NCBI GenBank assembly: GCA_902554195.1
Contig: CACDNT010000011.1
Coordinates: forward strand, 1-34,060
DNA: 34,060 nucleotides
Direction of reading: 5' to 3'
Source: an uncultured Pelagibacteraceae bacterium
GTDB taxonomy: Bacteria > Pseudomonadota > Alphaproteobacteria > Pelagibacterales > Pelagibacteraceae
The stretch's first letter is position 1. Every line of letters starts with the position of its first letter. This document shows positions 1 to 9,604 of the stretch, in pieces. The position numbers were made by a program, and so were the translations under genes. The notes under the pieces are model-generated. The model was not told the origin of the DNA. It made no database searches and saw only the letters and a list, made by a program, of their open reading frames with translations.

Positions 1-1391
1 GTTTTAACCCATGGTTTAACATTCAATCCTAATTCAACAGCTTTTTTTGCAAGTAGTCCAGCTCCAATTAGAACGTTTGGATTAGAAGTGTTCGTACATG
101 ATGTAATTGCTGCAATTAGTATTGAACCATCTTTAATTTCATAATCCGTATCTTTTACCTTAGAAATTTTATAATCATTTTTATCTGTAGCTTCTTTAAA
201 AACTTTTTTAAAATTGCTTGATGCATCAGTTAAAAGAACTTTATCTTGTGGTCTTTTAGGGCCAGAAATTGTTGGAACTACAGTGGACATATCTAAAGAG
301 ATTTTATCAGTGAATTCAATTTCATCGCTTGTCCACAAACCTTGTTCCTTTGCATATTTTTCAACAATCGCGACTGTTTCTTTATCTCTTCCAGAAAATT
401 CTAAATATTTTAGAGTTTCTTCATCTATTGGAAAGAATCCGCATGTAGCTCCATACTCGGGTGCCATATTAGCAATTGTTGCTCTATCTGCTAAAGTTAA
501 ATTTTTTAATCCCTCACCATAGAATTCAACAAATTTCCCAACTACTCCTTTGTCTCTAAGCATTTTAACAACCGTTAAAACTAAGTCAGTAGCGGTTGTG
601 CCTTCTGGCATTTTTTTTGTTATTTCAAATCCAATGACTTCAGGGATTAACATTGAAATAGGTTGTCCCAACATACCTGCCTCAGCTTCAATTCCACCAA
701 CACCCCATCCTAAAACCGATAAACCATTGACCATGGTTGTATGACTGTCTGTTCCAACAAGAGTATCAGGGAATAAATATTTTTCTCCTTTGTATTCCTC
801 TGACCAAACTACTTTTGATAAATACTCTAAATTAACCTGGTGACAGATACCAGTTCCTGGAGGAACAATTCTAAAATTGTTAAAAGCGCTTTGACCCCAT
901 TTTAAAAAGGAATATCTTTCGCCATTTCTTTTAAATTCTATATCTACATTCTTTTCAAATGAATCTTTTTTAGCTGATTGATCAACTTGAACAGAGTGAT
1001 CAATAACTAAATCGACAGCAGATAGTGGATTAATTGTATTTGGATCTTTATTTTTTTCTTTTACAGCTTCTCTCATAGCAGCTAAATCAGCTACTGCTGG
1101 TATCCCTGTATAATCTTGGAGTAAAACCCTGGCCGGTCTATAAGCTATTTCAGTTTTTGATTTTTTAGTATCAAGCCAGTTTTTTACAGCTTCTATTTGT
1201 TTTTTATTAACTGATAAATCGTCCTCATACCTAAGTAAATTTTCCAATAAAACTTTCAATGACTTTGGTAATTTTGAAATACCCTTTAAACCATTCAATT
1301 CAGCTTTTTTTAATGAATAATATTTATAATTTTTACCGTTAACCTCTAGGTCAGATAATGATTTGTAAGAATTTTTATTTCCTGGTTTCAT
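1..1391 (-). CDS. acnA: Aconitate hydratase, N-terminal part (3' end beyond window)
   Basis: Continuous minus-strand frame from ATG at 1391 to the window edge; my translation includes MKPGNKNSYKSLSDLEVNGKNYKYYSL, RPARVLLQDYTGIPAVADLAAMREA, VDLVIDHSVQVD, LVGTDSHTTMVNGLSVLGWGVGGIEAEAGMLGQP and ITSCTNTSNP, all aconitase signatures. Missing from the ORF track because the stop lies outside the window. Confidence 0.96.
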   Translation of the reverse strand, partial: MKPGNKNSYKSLSDLEVNGKNYKYYSLKKAELNGLKGISKLPKSLKVLLENLLRYEDDLSVNKKQIEAVKNWLDTKKSKTEIAYRPARVLLQDYTGIPAVADLAAMREAVKEKNKDPNTINPLSAVDLVIDHSVQVDQSAKKDSFEKNVDIEFKRNGERYSFLKWGQSAFNNFRIVPPGTGICHQVNLEYLSKVVWSEEYKGEKYLFPDTLVGTDSHTTMVNGLSVLGWGVGGIEAEAGMLGQPISMLIPEVIGFEITKKMPEGTTATDLVLTVVKMLRDKGVVGKFVEFYGEGLKNLTLADRATIANMAPEYGATCGFFPIDEETLKYLEFSGRDKETVAIVEKYAKEQGLWTSDEIEFTDKISLDMSTVVPTISGPKRPQDKVLLTDASSNFKKVFKEATDKNDYKISKVKDTDYEIKDGSILIAAITSCTNTSNPNVLIGAGLLAKKAVELGLNVKPWVK

Positions 1392-1394
1392 ATC

Positions 1395-1985
1395 TTATAT
1401 ATAAAATGTAATTATGCTCAAAAGAAGAAGCACTGACATAACATAATTAAAGTATTTAATAAATTTCTCATTTGTCGCAAATTTTCTAAGATATTTACCA
1501 ACAAATGTCCAAAAGGTAATGCTTGATAAAGATACTATAAAGGCAAATAAAACAACTTGAGTCGCATAATTAAGATAATTTTCTCCATATTCAACATAAG
1601 TGGAAACTATGATAATTCCAATCAAAACACCTTTTGGATTCAAAAATTGAAAAATAAAAGTATCTAAAAAAGAAATTGGATTTTCGTTTTTGTCCTCATT
1701 AGATGGTTTTGAGAAACTAATCTTATAAGCTAGGTAAACTAAAAATAAACTTCCCATATATTTCAAAATAGTTTGAATAATCGGAAATAGTTTAAAAACA
1801 TTAACTAAACCAATTGTCAAAGCAAATACCACTGAAGTAAATCCAAATGTAACTCCAAAAATATGAGGGATTGTTTTTCTTATACCAAAATTAAAACCAG
1901 AGTAAGATGCGACCACGTTATTTGGTCCTGGTGTATAAGCAGCTACAATCCAGAATAGTGCCATAGATAAAAATTCAGGATGCAT
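1395..1985 (-). CDS. LysE/RhtB-family amino-acid exporter
   Basis: About 6 hydrophobic segments; N-terminal YTPGPNN motif typical of LysE-type translocators. Confidence 0.85.
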   Translation of the reverse strand: MHPEFLSMALFWIVAAYTPGPNNVVASYSGFNFGIRKTIPHIFGVTFGFTSVVFALTIGLVNVFKLFPIIQTILKYMGSLFLVYLAYKISFSKPSNEDKNENPISFLDTFIFQFLNPKGVLIGIIIVSTYVEYGENYLNYATQVVLFAFIVSLSSITFWTFVGKYLRKFATNEKFIKYFNYVMSVLLLLSIITFYI

Positions 1986-1987
1986 AC

Positions 1988-2329
1988 TTATGCTATAGGT
2001 AAACCATTCTCTGCTTTTTGTGAGGGATGTACTAATGTTACCTTTCCTTCAGAGTCTATCGAGCCTAAAAGTAGAAATTGAGATTTCACACCTGCAATAT
2101 TTTTTTCTGGAAAATTACAAACACCAATCACTTGTTTTCCAACTAAATTTTCCTCATTATAAAAATGAGTAATTTGGGCAGAAGATGTTTTAACACCTAT
2201 TTCTTTTCCAAAATCAACTTCAACAACTAAAGATGGTTTTCTAGCTTTTTCATTTTTTTTGACTGAAAGTACTGTCCCAAGTCTAATGTCTATTTTCTCA
2301 AATATGTCGTAAGTAATTTGTTCTTTCAT
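1988..2329 (-). CDS. csaA: tRNA-binding domain protein, CsaA-like
   Basis: 113 aa; FEKIDIRLGTVLSVKKNEKARKPSLVVEVDFG...SSAQITHFY...VIGVCNF...VKSQFLLLG matches the CsaA/EMAP tRNA-binding fold. Confidence 0.82.
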   Translation of the reverse strand: MKEQITYDIFEKIDIRLGTVLSVKKNEKARKPSLVVEVDFGKEIGVKTSSAQITHFYNEENLVGKQVIGVCNFPEKNIAGVKSQFLLLGSIDSEGKVTLVHPSQKAENGLPIA

Positions 2330-2358
2330 AAATGAGATATTTATATTAATTATTACTA

Positions 2359-3549
2359 ATGAGTACAGAAGTAAATTTAGATAAATTATACGAGAATTCT
2401 ATTAAAATTTTATCTGATTTAATTGGATTTAAAACTATTTCAGGAGAAGATAACAATGATTTAATTAATTATTGTGAAAAATATCTCAATGACTTGGGTG
2501 CAACCTCATTCAAAACATATGATGATGAAAAAAAAAGAGTAAATCTTTTTGCAACAATAAAAGCAAAAAAATCAAATGGAGTTAAACCAATAATTTTATC
2601 TGGTCATACTGATACAGTCCCTGTTTCAAAGAGTTGGAGTACAGATCCTTTCAAAGCAACAATTAAGGAAGATAAACTTTATGGAAGAGGTTCCTGTGAC
2701 ATGAAAGGCTTTATTGCATGTACTTTAGCGTTTGCTCCAGTTTTTTCTAAAGTTGATTTAAATAGAGATATTCATTTTTCTTTTACATTTGATGAGGAAA
2801 CAGCATGCTTGGGTGCTCCAATATTAATTAAAGAACTTAAAAAAAGAAAAATTCAAGATGGAATTTGTATTGTAGGTGAACCTACAAAAATGAAAATCAT
2901 AGATGCACATAAAGGTTGTTATGAATATACTACTTATTTTGAGGGATTAGCTGGACATAGCTCGATGCCCCACAAAGGTGTTAGTGCAGTTGAATTCGCA
3001 TCAAAATATGCAAATAAGTTAATCGAGCTTAGGGAAGAATTAAAAAAAAGAGCTCCAAAGGACTCCATATTTGATCCTCCTTTTTCAACATTACAAGTTG
3101 GAGGAATATTCGGAGGTATAGCTCACAATGTAATAGCTGACAAATGTCGAGTTGAATGGGAGACAAGACCAGTCATCAAAGAGGATGGTGTCTTTTTAAA
3201 TCAACAAATAGATGAATACGCAAATGAAATTTTATTACCAGAAATGAAAAAAGTTTTTCCTAATTCAAAAATAACCAAGGAAATAATAGGTGAAGTCACA
3301 GGTTTCGATCGTATAGATAATTCAGAAGCATGTGAATTAGTCTCAAGTTTGACCGGTGATAATTCTAGACAAGTTGTATCCTTTGGAACTGAAGCTGGAT
3401 TGTTTCAAGAAATTGGTATCAGCACAGTTGTTTGTGGACCAGGCTCTATTGAACAAGCTCACAAAGTTGATGAGTTCATTGAACTGAATGAACTTAAAAA
3501 ATGTTTAAAATTTCTTGAAGGAATTAAGAAAAAATCTACTCTTAATTAA
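2359..3549 (+). CDS. argE: M20-family deacetylase, acetylornithine deacetylase (ArgE)-like
   Basis: SGHTDTVPV, YGRGSCDMKGFIA, DEETACLGAP, GEPT and AGHSS motifs of M20 ArgE/DapE enzymes. Substrate not determinable from sequence alone. Confidence 0.85.
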   Translation: MSTEVNLDKLYENSIKILSDLIGFKTISGEDNNDLINYCEKYLNDLGATSFKTYDDEKKRVNLFATIKAKKSNGVKPIILSGHTDTVPVSKSWSTDPFKATIKEDKLYGRGSCDMKGFIACTLAFAPVFSKVDLNRDIHFSFTFDEETACLGAPILIKELKKRKIQDGICIVGEPTKMKIIDAHKGCYEYTTYFEGLAGHSSMPHKGVSAVEFASKYANKLIELREELKKRAPKDSIFDPPFSTLQVGGIFGGIAHNVIADKCRVEWETRPVIKEDGVFLNQQIDEYANEILLPEMKKVFPNSKITKEIIGEVTGFDRIDNSEACELVSSLTGDNSRQVVSFGTEAGLFQEIGISTVVCGPGSIEQAHKVDEFIELNELKKCLKFLEGIKKKSTLN

Positions 3550-4979
3550 CTCCATCCACCTACAGATTTTACCTCTAGAAACTCTTCAAGACCATGTTCA
3601 CCAGCCTCTCTACCAATCCCCGAATGTTTAAATCCACCAAAAGGCGCATCAACAGCAATACCAGCACCATTAACATCAACCATTCCTGATCTAAGTTTTC
3701 TAGCAACTCTCTTCACTTTTTCTTTATCTTTGGTTTGAATGTAGTTTGTTAATCCGTAGGGAGTATCGTTTGCAATTTCAATAGCTTCTTCCTCCGTTTC
3801 AAAGGGCATTACAGATAGAACCGGACCAAATATTTCTGTTCTTGCTATTTCCATTTTGTTATTAACATCAGCAAACACAGTAGGCTTTACAAAATAACCT
3901 TTTTCTAATCCATCTGGTTTGCCTGGGCCTCCAGCTACTAATTTAGCTCCCTCATCAATACCCTTCTTAATTAAAGTTTGTATCTTGTTGTATTGAGTTT
4001 CAGAAATAACTGGACCTATATGCTCTCCCTCTTTTTTTGGATCACCGACCTCAAAATTTTCTGTATACTTCTTTAATCTTTCCACAGCATCATTATACAT
4101 TGATTTTTCAACTAGCATTCTTGTTGGTGCATTACATGACTGACCTGAGTTTCTGAAACATCTCAAAGCACCTCTTTCTATTGCATCTGGATCCGCATCT
4201 TTAAATATTATATTTGCACCTTTACCACCAAGTTCTAAACTTACTCTTTTAAAATCCTTCGCAGCATTTTGGGAAATTAATGCTCCTGCTCTAGTTGATC
4301 CGGTAAATGAAATCATATTAACGTCAGGATGACTTGTTAATGCATCGCCAGTTGTTGCTCCATCACCATTAACTAAATTAAACACACCTGCTGGAATTTT
4401 AGTCTCATCAATAAGCTCAGCCAATATCATTGATGATAATGGAGCTAGTTCAGATGGTTTTAAAACCATAGTACAGCCAGATGCAATTGCGGGCATTACT
4501 TTTAAACAAACCTGATTCATTGGCCAATTCCATGGTGTGATTAATGCACATACGCCTTTTGGTTCATAAATAAGTCTTTGGTTAGGTGCATGTTCTCCTA
4601 ATGGTTTTTCAAATTCAAAATTTTTCAAATATCTTATAAATGATTTTAAGTGAGCTGCGCCTGTACCAGCTTGAAGTTTAGTTGCAAAATCTTTTGGTGC
4701 TCCCATCTCTATCGTAATCGCATTTGCAATGTCAGCCCATCTTTTCTTATAATTTTCGTAAAGTTTTTCTAATAATTTTATTCTCTCCTCTTTAGATGAA
4801 AACGCCCAAGAATTATAAGCTTTTTTAGCAGCATTCACAGCATCGTTTACATCATCTTTATTACCCAATGTTATGACAGCACAATTTTCTTCAGTTGCAG
4901 GATCAATTACTTTGATTTCTTCTTTACTTTTTGGTGTTACCCATTTGCCATTAATATAAAAATTTTTTTTATTTTCCAT
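3546..4979 (-). CDS. NAD(P)-dependent aldehyde dehydrogenase
   Basis: TPWNWPMNQ, FTGSTRAG, LELGGKGANI, FRNSGQSCNAPTR (catalytic Cys), EIFGPVL motifs. Confidence 0.93.
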   Translation of the reverse strand: MENKKNFYINGKWVTPKSKEEIKVIDPATEENCAVITLGNKDDVNDAVNAAKKAYNSWAFSSKEERIKLLEKLYENYKKRWADIANAITIEMGAPKDFATKLQAGTGAAHLKSFIRYLKNFEFEKPLGEHAPNQRLIYEPKGVCALITPWNWPMNQVCLKVMPAIASGCTMVLKPSELAPLSSMILAELIDETKIPAGVFNLVNGDGATTGDALTSHPDVNMISFTGSTRAGALISQNAAKDFKRVSLELGGKGANIIFKDADPDAIERGALRCFRNSGQSCNAPTRMLVEKSMYNDAVERLKKYTENFEVGDPKKEGEHIGPVISETQYNKIQTLIKKGIDEGAKLVAGGPGKPDGLEKGYFVKPTVFADVNNKMEIARTEIFGPVLSVMPFETEEEAIEIANDTPYGLTNYIQTKDKEKVKRVARKLRSGMVDVNGAGIAVDAPFGGFKHSGIGREAGEHGLEEFLEVKSVGGWS

Positions 4980-4999
4980 TGGAGATTCCTAACCTTTCT

Positions 5000-5959
5000 T
5001 TACTTTTTTGCAAATAGATTTGTTAACTCATAAACTATAGTAGCAGCCGCAAGTGATGTTACTTCAGCATGATCATAAGCAGGCGATACCTCAACAACAT
5101 CTGCAGAGACTAAATTCATACCAGACAAGCCTCTAATTACATTAACCATTTCTCTAGTGGTCATACCAGCGATTTCTGGTGTACCGGTGCCAGGTGCAAA
5201 AGCAGGATCTAAAACATCGATATCAATTGATAAATATAATGGATTATCTCCTACTCTTTTTTTTATTCTTTCAGCAATTTTATCAGTGCCTTCAGTTTGA
5301 AACTCATCACAATGAATTATCTTAAATCCAAAACTTTCATCATTTTTAAGATCTTCTCTGCTATACAATGGACCTCTAATACCAACATGCATTGAAGCAT
5401 CATCCATGAATAAATTTTCTTCGCGTGCTCTTCTAAAAGGTGTTCCATGAGTATAAGGCGCACCAAAATAAGTATCCCAAGTATCAAGATGAGCATCAAA
5501 ATGAACTAAAGCAACAGGACCATTATTAATTTTATTTACTGCTTTTAATAAAGGAAACGCAATTGTATGATCTCCGCCTAAACTAATTATACCACCAGTT
5601 TTTTTAAGAAGATCCAATGCTCCTTCCTCAATTTGCTTGATTGCTTCATCTATATTAAATGGATTACAAGTAATATCACCAGCATCAGCAACTTGTTGAA
5701 CTTTAAAAGGCTCAACATCATAATTTGGATGATAATTTGTTCTTAAATGTCTTGAAGCTTGTCTAATACTTTGAGGACCAAATCTTGCCCCAGGCCTGTA
5801 ACTTGTGCCTGCATCGAATGGTATCCCTACAATTGCAACATCACAGTACTCAACATCTCTTAATTCTGGTAGTCTAGCAAAAGTTGATGGACCAGCAAAT
5901 CTTGGAACCTTGGTACCACTTACTGGTTGAATGGGTTCTTTGCTTCTTTTTTTTTTCAT
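5000..5959 (-). CDS. speB: Ureohydrolase (agmatinase/guanidinobutyrase-like)
   Basis: LGGDHTI, HFDAHLDTWD, SIDIDVLDPAFAPGTGTPE metal-binding motifs. I prefer the internal ATG at 5959 (MKKKRSKEPIQP) over the track start at 5986, because MLECDRVFV lies in the divergent intergenic region. Confidence 0.88.
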   Translation of the reverse strand: MKKKRSKEPIQPVSGTKVPRFAGPSTFARLPELRDVEYCDVAIVGIPFDAGTSYRPGARFGPQSIRQASRHLRTNYHPNYDVEPFKVQQVADAGDITCNPFNIDEAIKQIEEGALDLLKKTGGIISLGGDHTIAFPLLKAVNKINNGPVALVHFDAHLDTWDTYFGAPYTHGTPFRRAREENLFMDDASMHVGIRGPLYSREDLKNDESFGFKIIHCDEFQTEGTDKIAERIKKRVGDNPLYLSIDIDVLDPAFAPGTGTPEIAGMTTREMVNVIRGLSGMNLVSADVVEVSPAYDHAEVTSLAAATIVYELTNLFAKK

Positions 5960-6013
5960 CACAAAAACTCTATCACATTCTAACAAATTGGAATATCTTC
6001 AATAATACTGATT

Positions 6014-6736
6014 ATGAAATTATTAAAGCTCATTTTATTGTATTTATTTTTAATTTCCTCAAGCCAAGCAGATACAATTTACGAATTAATAAAAATTCCA
6101 AACCTGGAGATTTATAATCTTAAAACTGAAAACAAATTAAGATACTTGAATGCTAAACAAGCATTTACAATAGGTGTTGATAATAATATCAATTGTTTTA
6201 AATCATCAAAGCAAGACTTGGATAAAAAATATAAGATTATTGAAAAAAATCTTAATAGATATTCTCAAAACTTTTTGAAAAAAATAAATCTAAAATACAT
6301 TGTTATGTGTGAAGACTTATCAATCTCAGGTATCAATACTGCTGGGATACCTGATAATGTAATGAAAACTTTAATTGTAGATATTAAATTTAATGATAGA
6401 TATTTTGAAAGAGTGTTGCATCACGAAGTGTTCCACATAATTAATGATAGTTTCAAAGATATATTTAACCAACAAATTTGGTCTAGTTTTAATCCTAAAG
6501 AGTTCAATTATGCAGATTGTTCGACATGTACTAAAAAAATAGGATTAGAAACATATTCTAAAACAGCTGGTTTTATTACTGAATACTCGCGATCCACCGC
6601 ATCTGAGGATATGGCTGAGGTATTTTCTCATTTAATGTATGGGAATTTACCTGCAACGATTGATCCTATTCTTCAAAAAAAGATTGAATTCATCAAAAAA
6701 GGACTCCTAAAAATAGATGAAAATTTTATTTTATGA
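6014..6736 (+). CDS. Secreted putative zinc metallopeptidase
   Basis: Signal-like N-terminus MKLLKLILLYLFLISSSQA; HEVFH (HExxH) at 6422-6436 and downstream SEDMAEVFSHL that could supply a third ligand. Confidence 0.65.
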   Translation: MKLLKLILLYLFLISSSQADTIYELIKIPNLEIYNLKTENKLRYLNAKQAFTIGVDNNINCFKSSKQDLDKKYKIIEKNLNRYSQNFLKKINLKYIVMCEDLSISGINTAGIPDNVMKTLIVDIKFNDRYFERVLHHEVFHIINDSFKDIFNQQIWSSFNPKEFNYADCSTCTKKIGLETYSKTAGFITEYSRSTASEDMAEVFSHLMYGNLPATIDPILQKKIEFIKKGLLKIDENFIL

Positions 6737-7377
6737 TTGAAAAGATAAAGGCATCAAAATCTGAAAAAATAATATTTATATTTGTTGTAATTTTAGGTTT
6801 ATTTTCAATTACTTCTTTTGTTTTAATTAAAGATAAATGTTTGTTTGTTAAGAATTATGACCCAAATAAAATTAATTTTGAAAATCCAAACAACATAGCA
6901 ATTCTAAACGTTGAATGTGGAAATGTAATTATAGAATTATATCCAGAAATATCTCCAAATGGAGTAGAAAGATTTAAAACATTAATTAAATCTTATGCCT
7001 ATGATGATGTAGCATTTCATAGGGTCATTAAAAATAAACTTGTACAAGCTGGTGATGTAGAATTTGGAAAAAAAGGAAACATTGATTATGGAAAAATTGG
7101 AACTGGAAAATCTGGTTTAGGTACAATCAAATCTGAAGTTGATAAGGATTTTAACTACACCAAAGGAAGTGTAGGATTAGCTCGATCTTTAAAATATGAT
7201 ACTGAAGACAGCCAATTTTTTATAATTCTTCAGGATGAACCTTTATATGAGGGTGAGTATACACCCATAGGAAAAGTAATATTTGGTCTAGAAGCTTTAG
7301 AAAAAATTAAACACTTAGATAAATCTGAATATGTTTTAAGGCCTGACTTTATAAATACTCTTAGATTATTTAATTAA
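6733..7377 (+). CDS. Cyclophilin-type peptidyl-prolyl cis-trans isomerase, membrane-anchored
   Basis: N-terminal hydrophobic anchor, then NVECGNVIIELYPEISPNGVERFKTL, FHRVIKNKLVQAGD, DSQFFIIL cyclophilin motifs. Confidence 0.88.
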   Translation: MIEKIKASKSEKIIFIFVVILGLFSITSFVLIKDKCLFVKNYDPNKINFENPNNIAILNVECGNVIIELYPEISPNGVERFKTLIKSYAYDDVAFHRVIKNKLVQAGDVEFGKKGNIDYGKIGTGKSGLGTIKSEVDKDFNYTKGSVGLARSLKYDTEDSQFFIILQDEPLYEGEYTPIGKVIFGLEALEKIKHLDKSEYVLRPDFINTLRLFN

Positions 7378-9592
7378 CTAAAGGTTTACCAGTAGCAAGA
7401 GTGTGTTTGATTCTATCTTGAGTTTGTTTGGTTTCAATTAATCTCATAAAAGCATCAAGTTCCAATTTAAATAAATCGTCCTCAGTAAGAGTTTTGTCTT
7501 TAGTAGTTTCACCACCACTTAACACATGGGCTAATTCTTTTGCTACAGTCAAACCATGATCTAATATAACTTTATCATTATAAAGTTTTTCTAAAATTTT
7601 GTTCATATCATCAATAACTGCTTTACCAGGTAAATTAAATGTAAGCTCATTTGGTGCTTTAAAGTCCTTGTTTTCATTTAAGATTTTTTTCGATACTTCA
7701 AGCAAACTATTTCTATTCATAATTCTTTTATTTTCAGGTAATAAGTATTTCAAAGGTTCTGCCTCAACTGGAGAAGTGGCTGTTCTACCATAGCCAATTA
7801 TATCAAATACTTTTAAAGGTGCATATTTTGGATCTTTCTTAGCCTCCTCAGTATTTAACCATCTAGCTAGCATTTCTTTACATCCGCCTCCAGCTGGAAT
7901 TAATCCAACAATAGTTTCTACTAATCCGATTACAATATTTGTATGCGAGGCTACGAAATTACTTTGTACTAAAACTTCAAAACCTCCGCCCAAAGTTAAA
8001 CCTGATGGAGCAGATATAACTGGGTATTTAGAATACTTTAGATGTTTGCAAGTTTCTTGAAAATATTTAATAAATTTTTCTATCGATTTAAAATCATTTT
8101 TATTTGCAAATTCCATTGTATAAGTCAGGTTAACACCAGCAGAAAATTGCATACTCTCATTAATTATTATTAAAGGTTTATCAGTTGCTTTCTTAAGTGC
8201 ATCCATTGAGTCATAATCGAGTGCATTAGCTTTAGTCGTAAACTCAACAATATTAAAATCATTAAATCTATAAATTGCAGCTGAACTATTGCCATCAACA
8301 CTTGAGGCAGTTTTCTTGATCTTACCTAAAGTTTCAATTGATGTATATTTTTGCCTTTCACCATAAAAATTTTCATCTTTAGAATTCGACAAATTTTCCA
8401 AAAAGTTATTGCCTTTATATTCATCAACTTTATCGAAGAAATTTTTAACACCAATTTCTTCTAACATCTCGAAAGGTCCTTTCGCCCAGTTAAATCCAAG
8501 TCTCATTGCCTCGTCTATGTCATTAAATTCTTTGGTAATTCCAGGAACTAGAGATGAAGCATATTTTATTATCTTGGATAGTACTGACCAAGCATAGTCT
8601 CCATACTTGTCATTTCTATTAATTAGAGCCTTTAAATCTACTTTATCAGACTTAATATCTATTTTTTGACTTGTTGAATACTCGCCAGTTTCAAGATTAA
8701 TAGCTTCCATAATTTTTCCACTATCAGTCTTCTTCATTCTATAGAAGCCGCCTTTGCCTTTTCTCCCCGTATATCCAGTTTCAATCAATTTTTTTACTAA
8801 AGGAATTTCTTTGGCAACTTCATGGAACTCATCAGATTTTGGAAGTTCTTTGATAAAACTTTTTAAAACATCTGCCATTAAATCTATTCCAATCAAATCA
8901 TATAATCCAAAAACACCTGTTTTAGGTATACCCATAGGTCTTCCAAAGATTGCATCTGCTTCCTCAACAGAAAGTTTCATCTTAAATGCTTCAGTCATTG
9001 CAATTTGCATTGCATAAACACCTACCCTATTTCCTAGAAAACCTGGGGTATCATTACAAACAATCGCACCTTTACCTAACTCAACTTCACAAAATTCTTT
9101 TAATTGATTTATCTTTTTTAAATCATTGTCTTCATTCTTAACTATTTCTAAAAGACCCATGTATCTAACAGGATTAAAAAAATGAGTGATACAAAAATCT
9201 TTTTTTTGATCTTTATTTAAATTTTGAGATAAAACTTTAATTGGGATTGAGGAAGTGTTTGATGAGACTATTGCTCCATCTTTCCTACTTTCAAAAATTT
9301 TATCGTAAATTTGATGTTTAATATCAATTCTCTCTACCACTGCCTCGACAATCCAGTCAGCATCTTTAACTACATTGAAATCATCAGATATGTTTCCAAC
9401 TTTAATATTATCGATTTTGGTTTTATCAATTAATAAAGGTGGTCTTGATTTATGTATTCGTTCTCTAGCATTTTGACTTATTTCAGTTTTTAAATCTAAA
9501 AGTGTGACAGGGATATTGGCATTACAGAGATGAGCAGCTATGCCGCTACCCATCGTGCCTGATCCAATAACTACTACATTCTTGATTTTCAT
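7370..9592 (-). CDS. 3-hydroxyacyl-CoA dehydrogenase / enoyl-CoA hydratase fusion (HAD first, ECH second)
   Basis: N-terminal Rossmann VVVIGSGTMGSGIAAHLCNANIPVTLLD; HFFNPVRYM; NDTPGFLGNRV; C-terminal crotonase-like GGGFEVLVQSN...GLVETIVGLIPAGGG. Confidence 0.92.
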   Translation of the reverse strand: MKIKNVVVIGSGTMGSGIAAHLCNANIPVTLLDLKTEISQNARERIHKSRPPLLIDKTKIDNIKVGNISDDFNVVKDADWIVEAVVERIDIKHQIYDKIFESRKDGAIVSSNTSSIPIKVLSQNLNKDQKKDFCITHFFNPVRYMGLLEIVKNEDNDLKKINQLKEFCEVELGKGAIVCNDTPGFLGNRVGVYAMQIAMTEAFKMKLSVEEADAIFGRPMGIPKTGVFGLYDLIGIDLMADVLKSFIKELPKSDEFHEVAKEIPLVKKLIETGYTGRKGKGGFYRMKKTDSGKIMEAINLETGEYSTSQKIDIKSDKVDLKALINRNDKYGDYAWSVLSKIIKYASSLVPGITKEFNDIDEAMRLGFNWAKGPFEMLEEIGVKNFFDKVDEYKGNNFLENLSNSKDENFYGERQKYTSIETLGKIKKTASSVDGNSSAAIYRFNDFNIVEFTTKANALDYDSMDALKKATDKPLIIINESMQFSAGVNLTYTMEFANKNDFKSIEKFIKYFQETCKHLKYSKYPVISAPSGLTLGGGFEVLVQSNFVASHTNIVIGLVETIVGLIPAGGGCKEMLARWLNTEEAKKDPKYAPLKVFDIIGYGRTATSPVEAEPLKYLLPENKRIMNRNSLLEVSKKILNENKDFKAPNELTFNLPGKAVIDDMNKILEKLYNDKVILDHGLTVAKELAHVLSGGETTKDKTLTEDDLFKLELDAFMRLIETKQTQDRIKHTLATGKPLVN

Positions 9593-9604
9593 TTGATTAT
9601 CTTA

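Noticed and set aside
214-744. Plus-strand ORFs 214-522 and 550-744
   Set aside because: Antisense to the strongly supported aconitase frame; no recognisable protein pattern.
5317-6117. ORFs 5317-5499 (-) and 5884-6117 (+)
   Set aside because: Shadow frames of the ureohydrolase and of the 6014 gene; low-complexity translations.
7599-9017. Plus-strand ORFs 7599-7793, 8409-8597, 8754-9017
   Set aside because: Antisense to the HAD-ECH gene; reflect AT-rich codon usage on the complementary strand.
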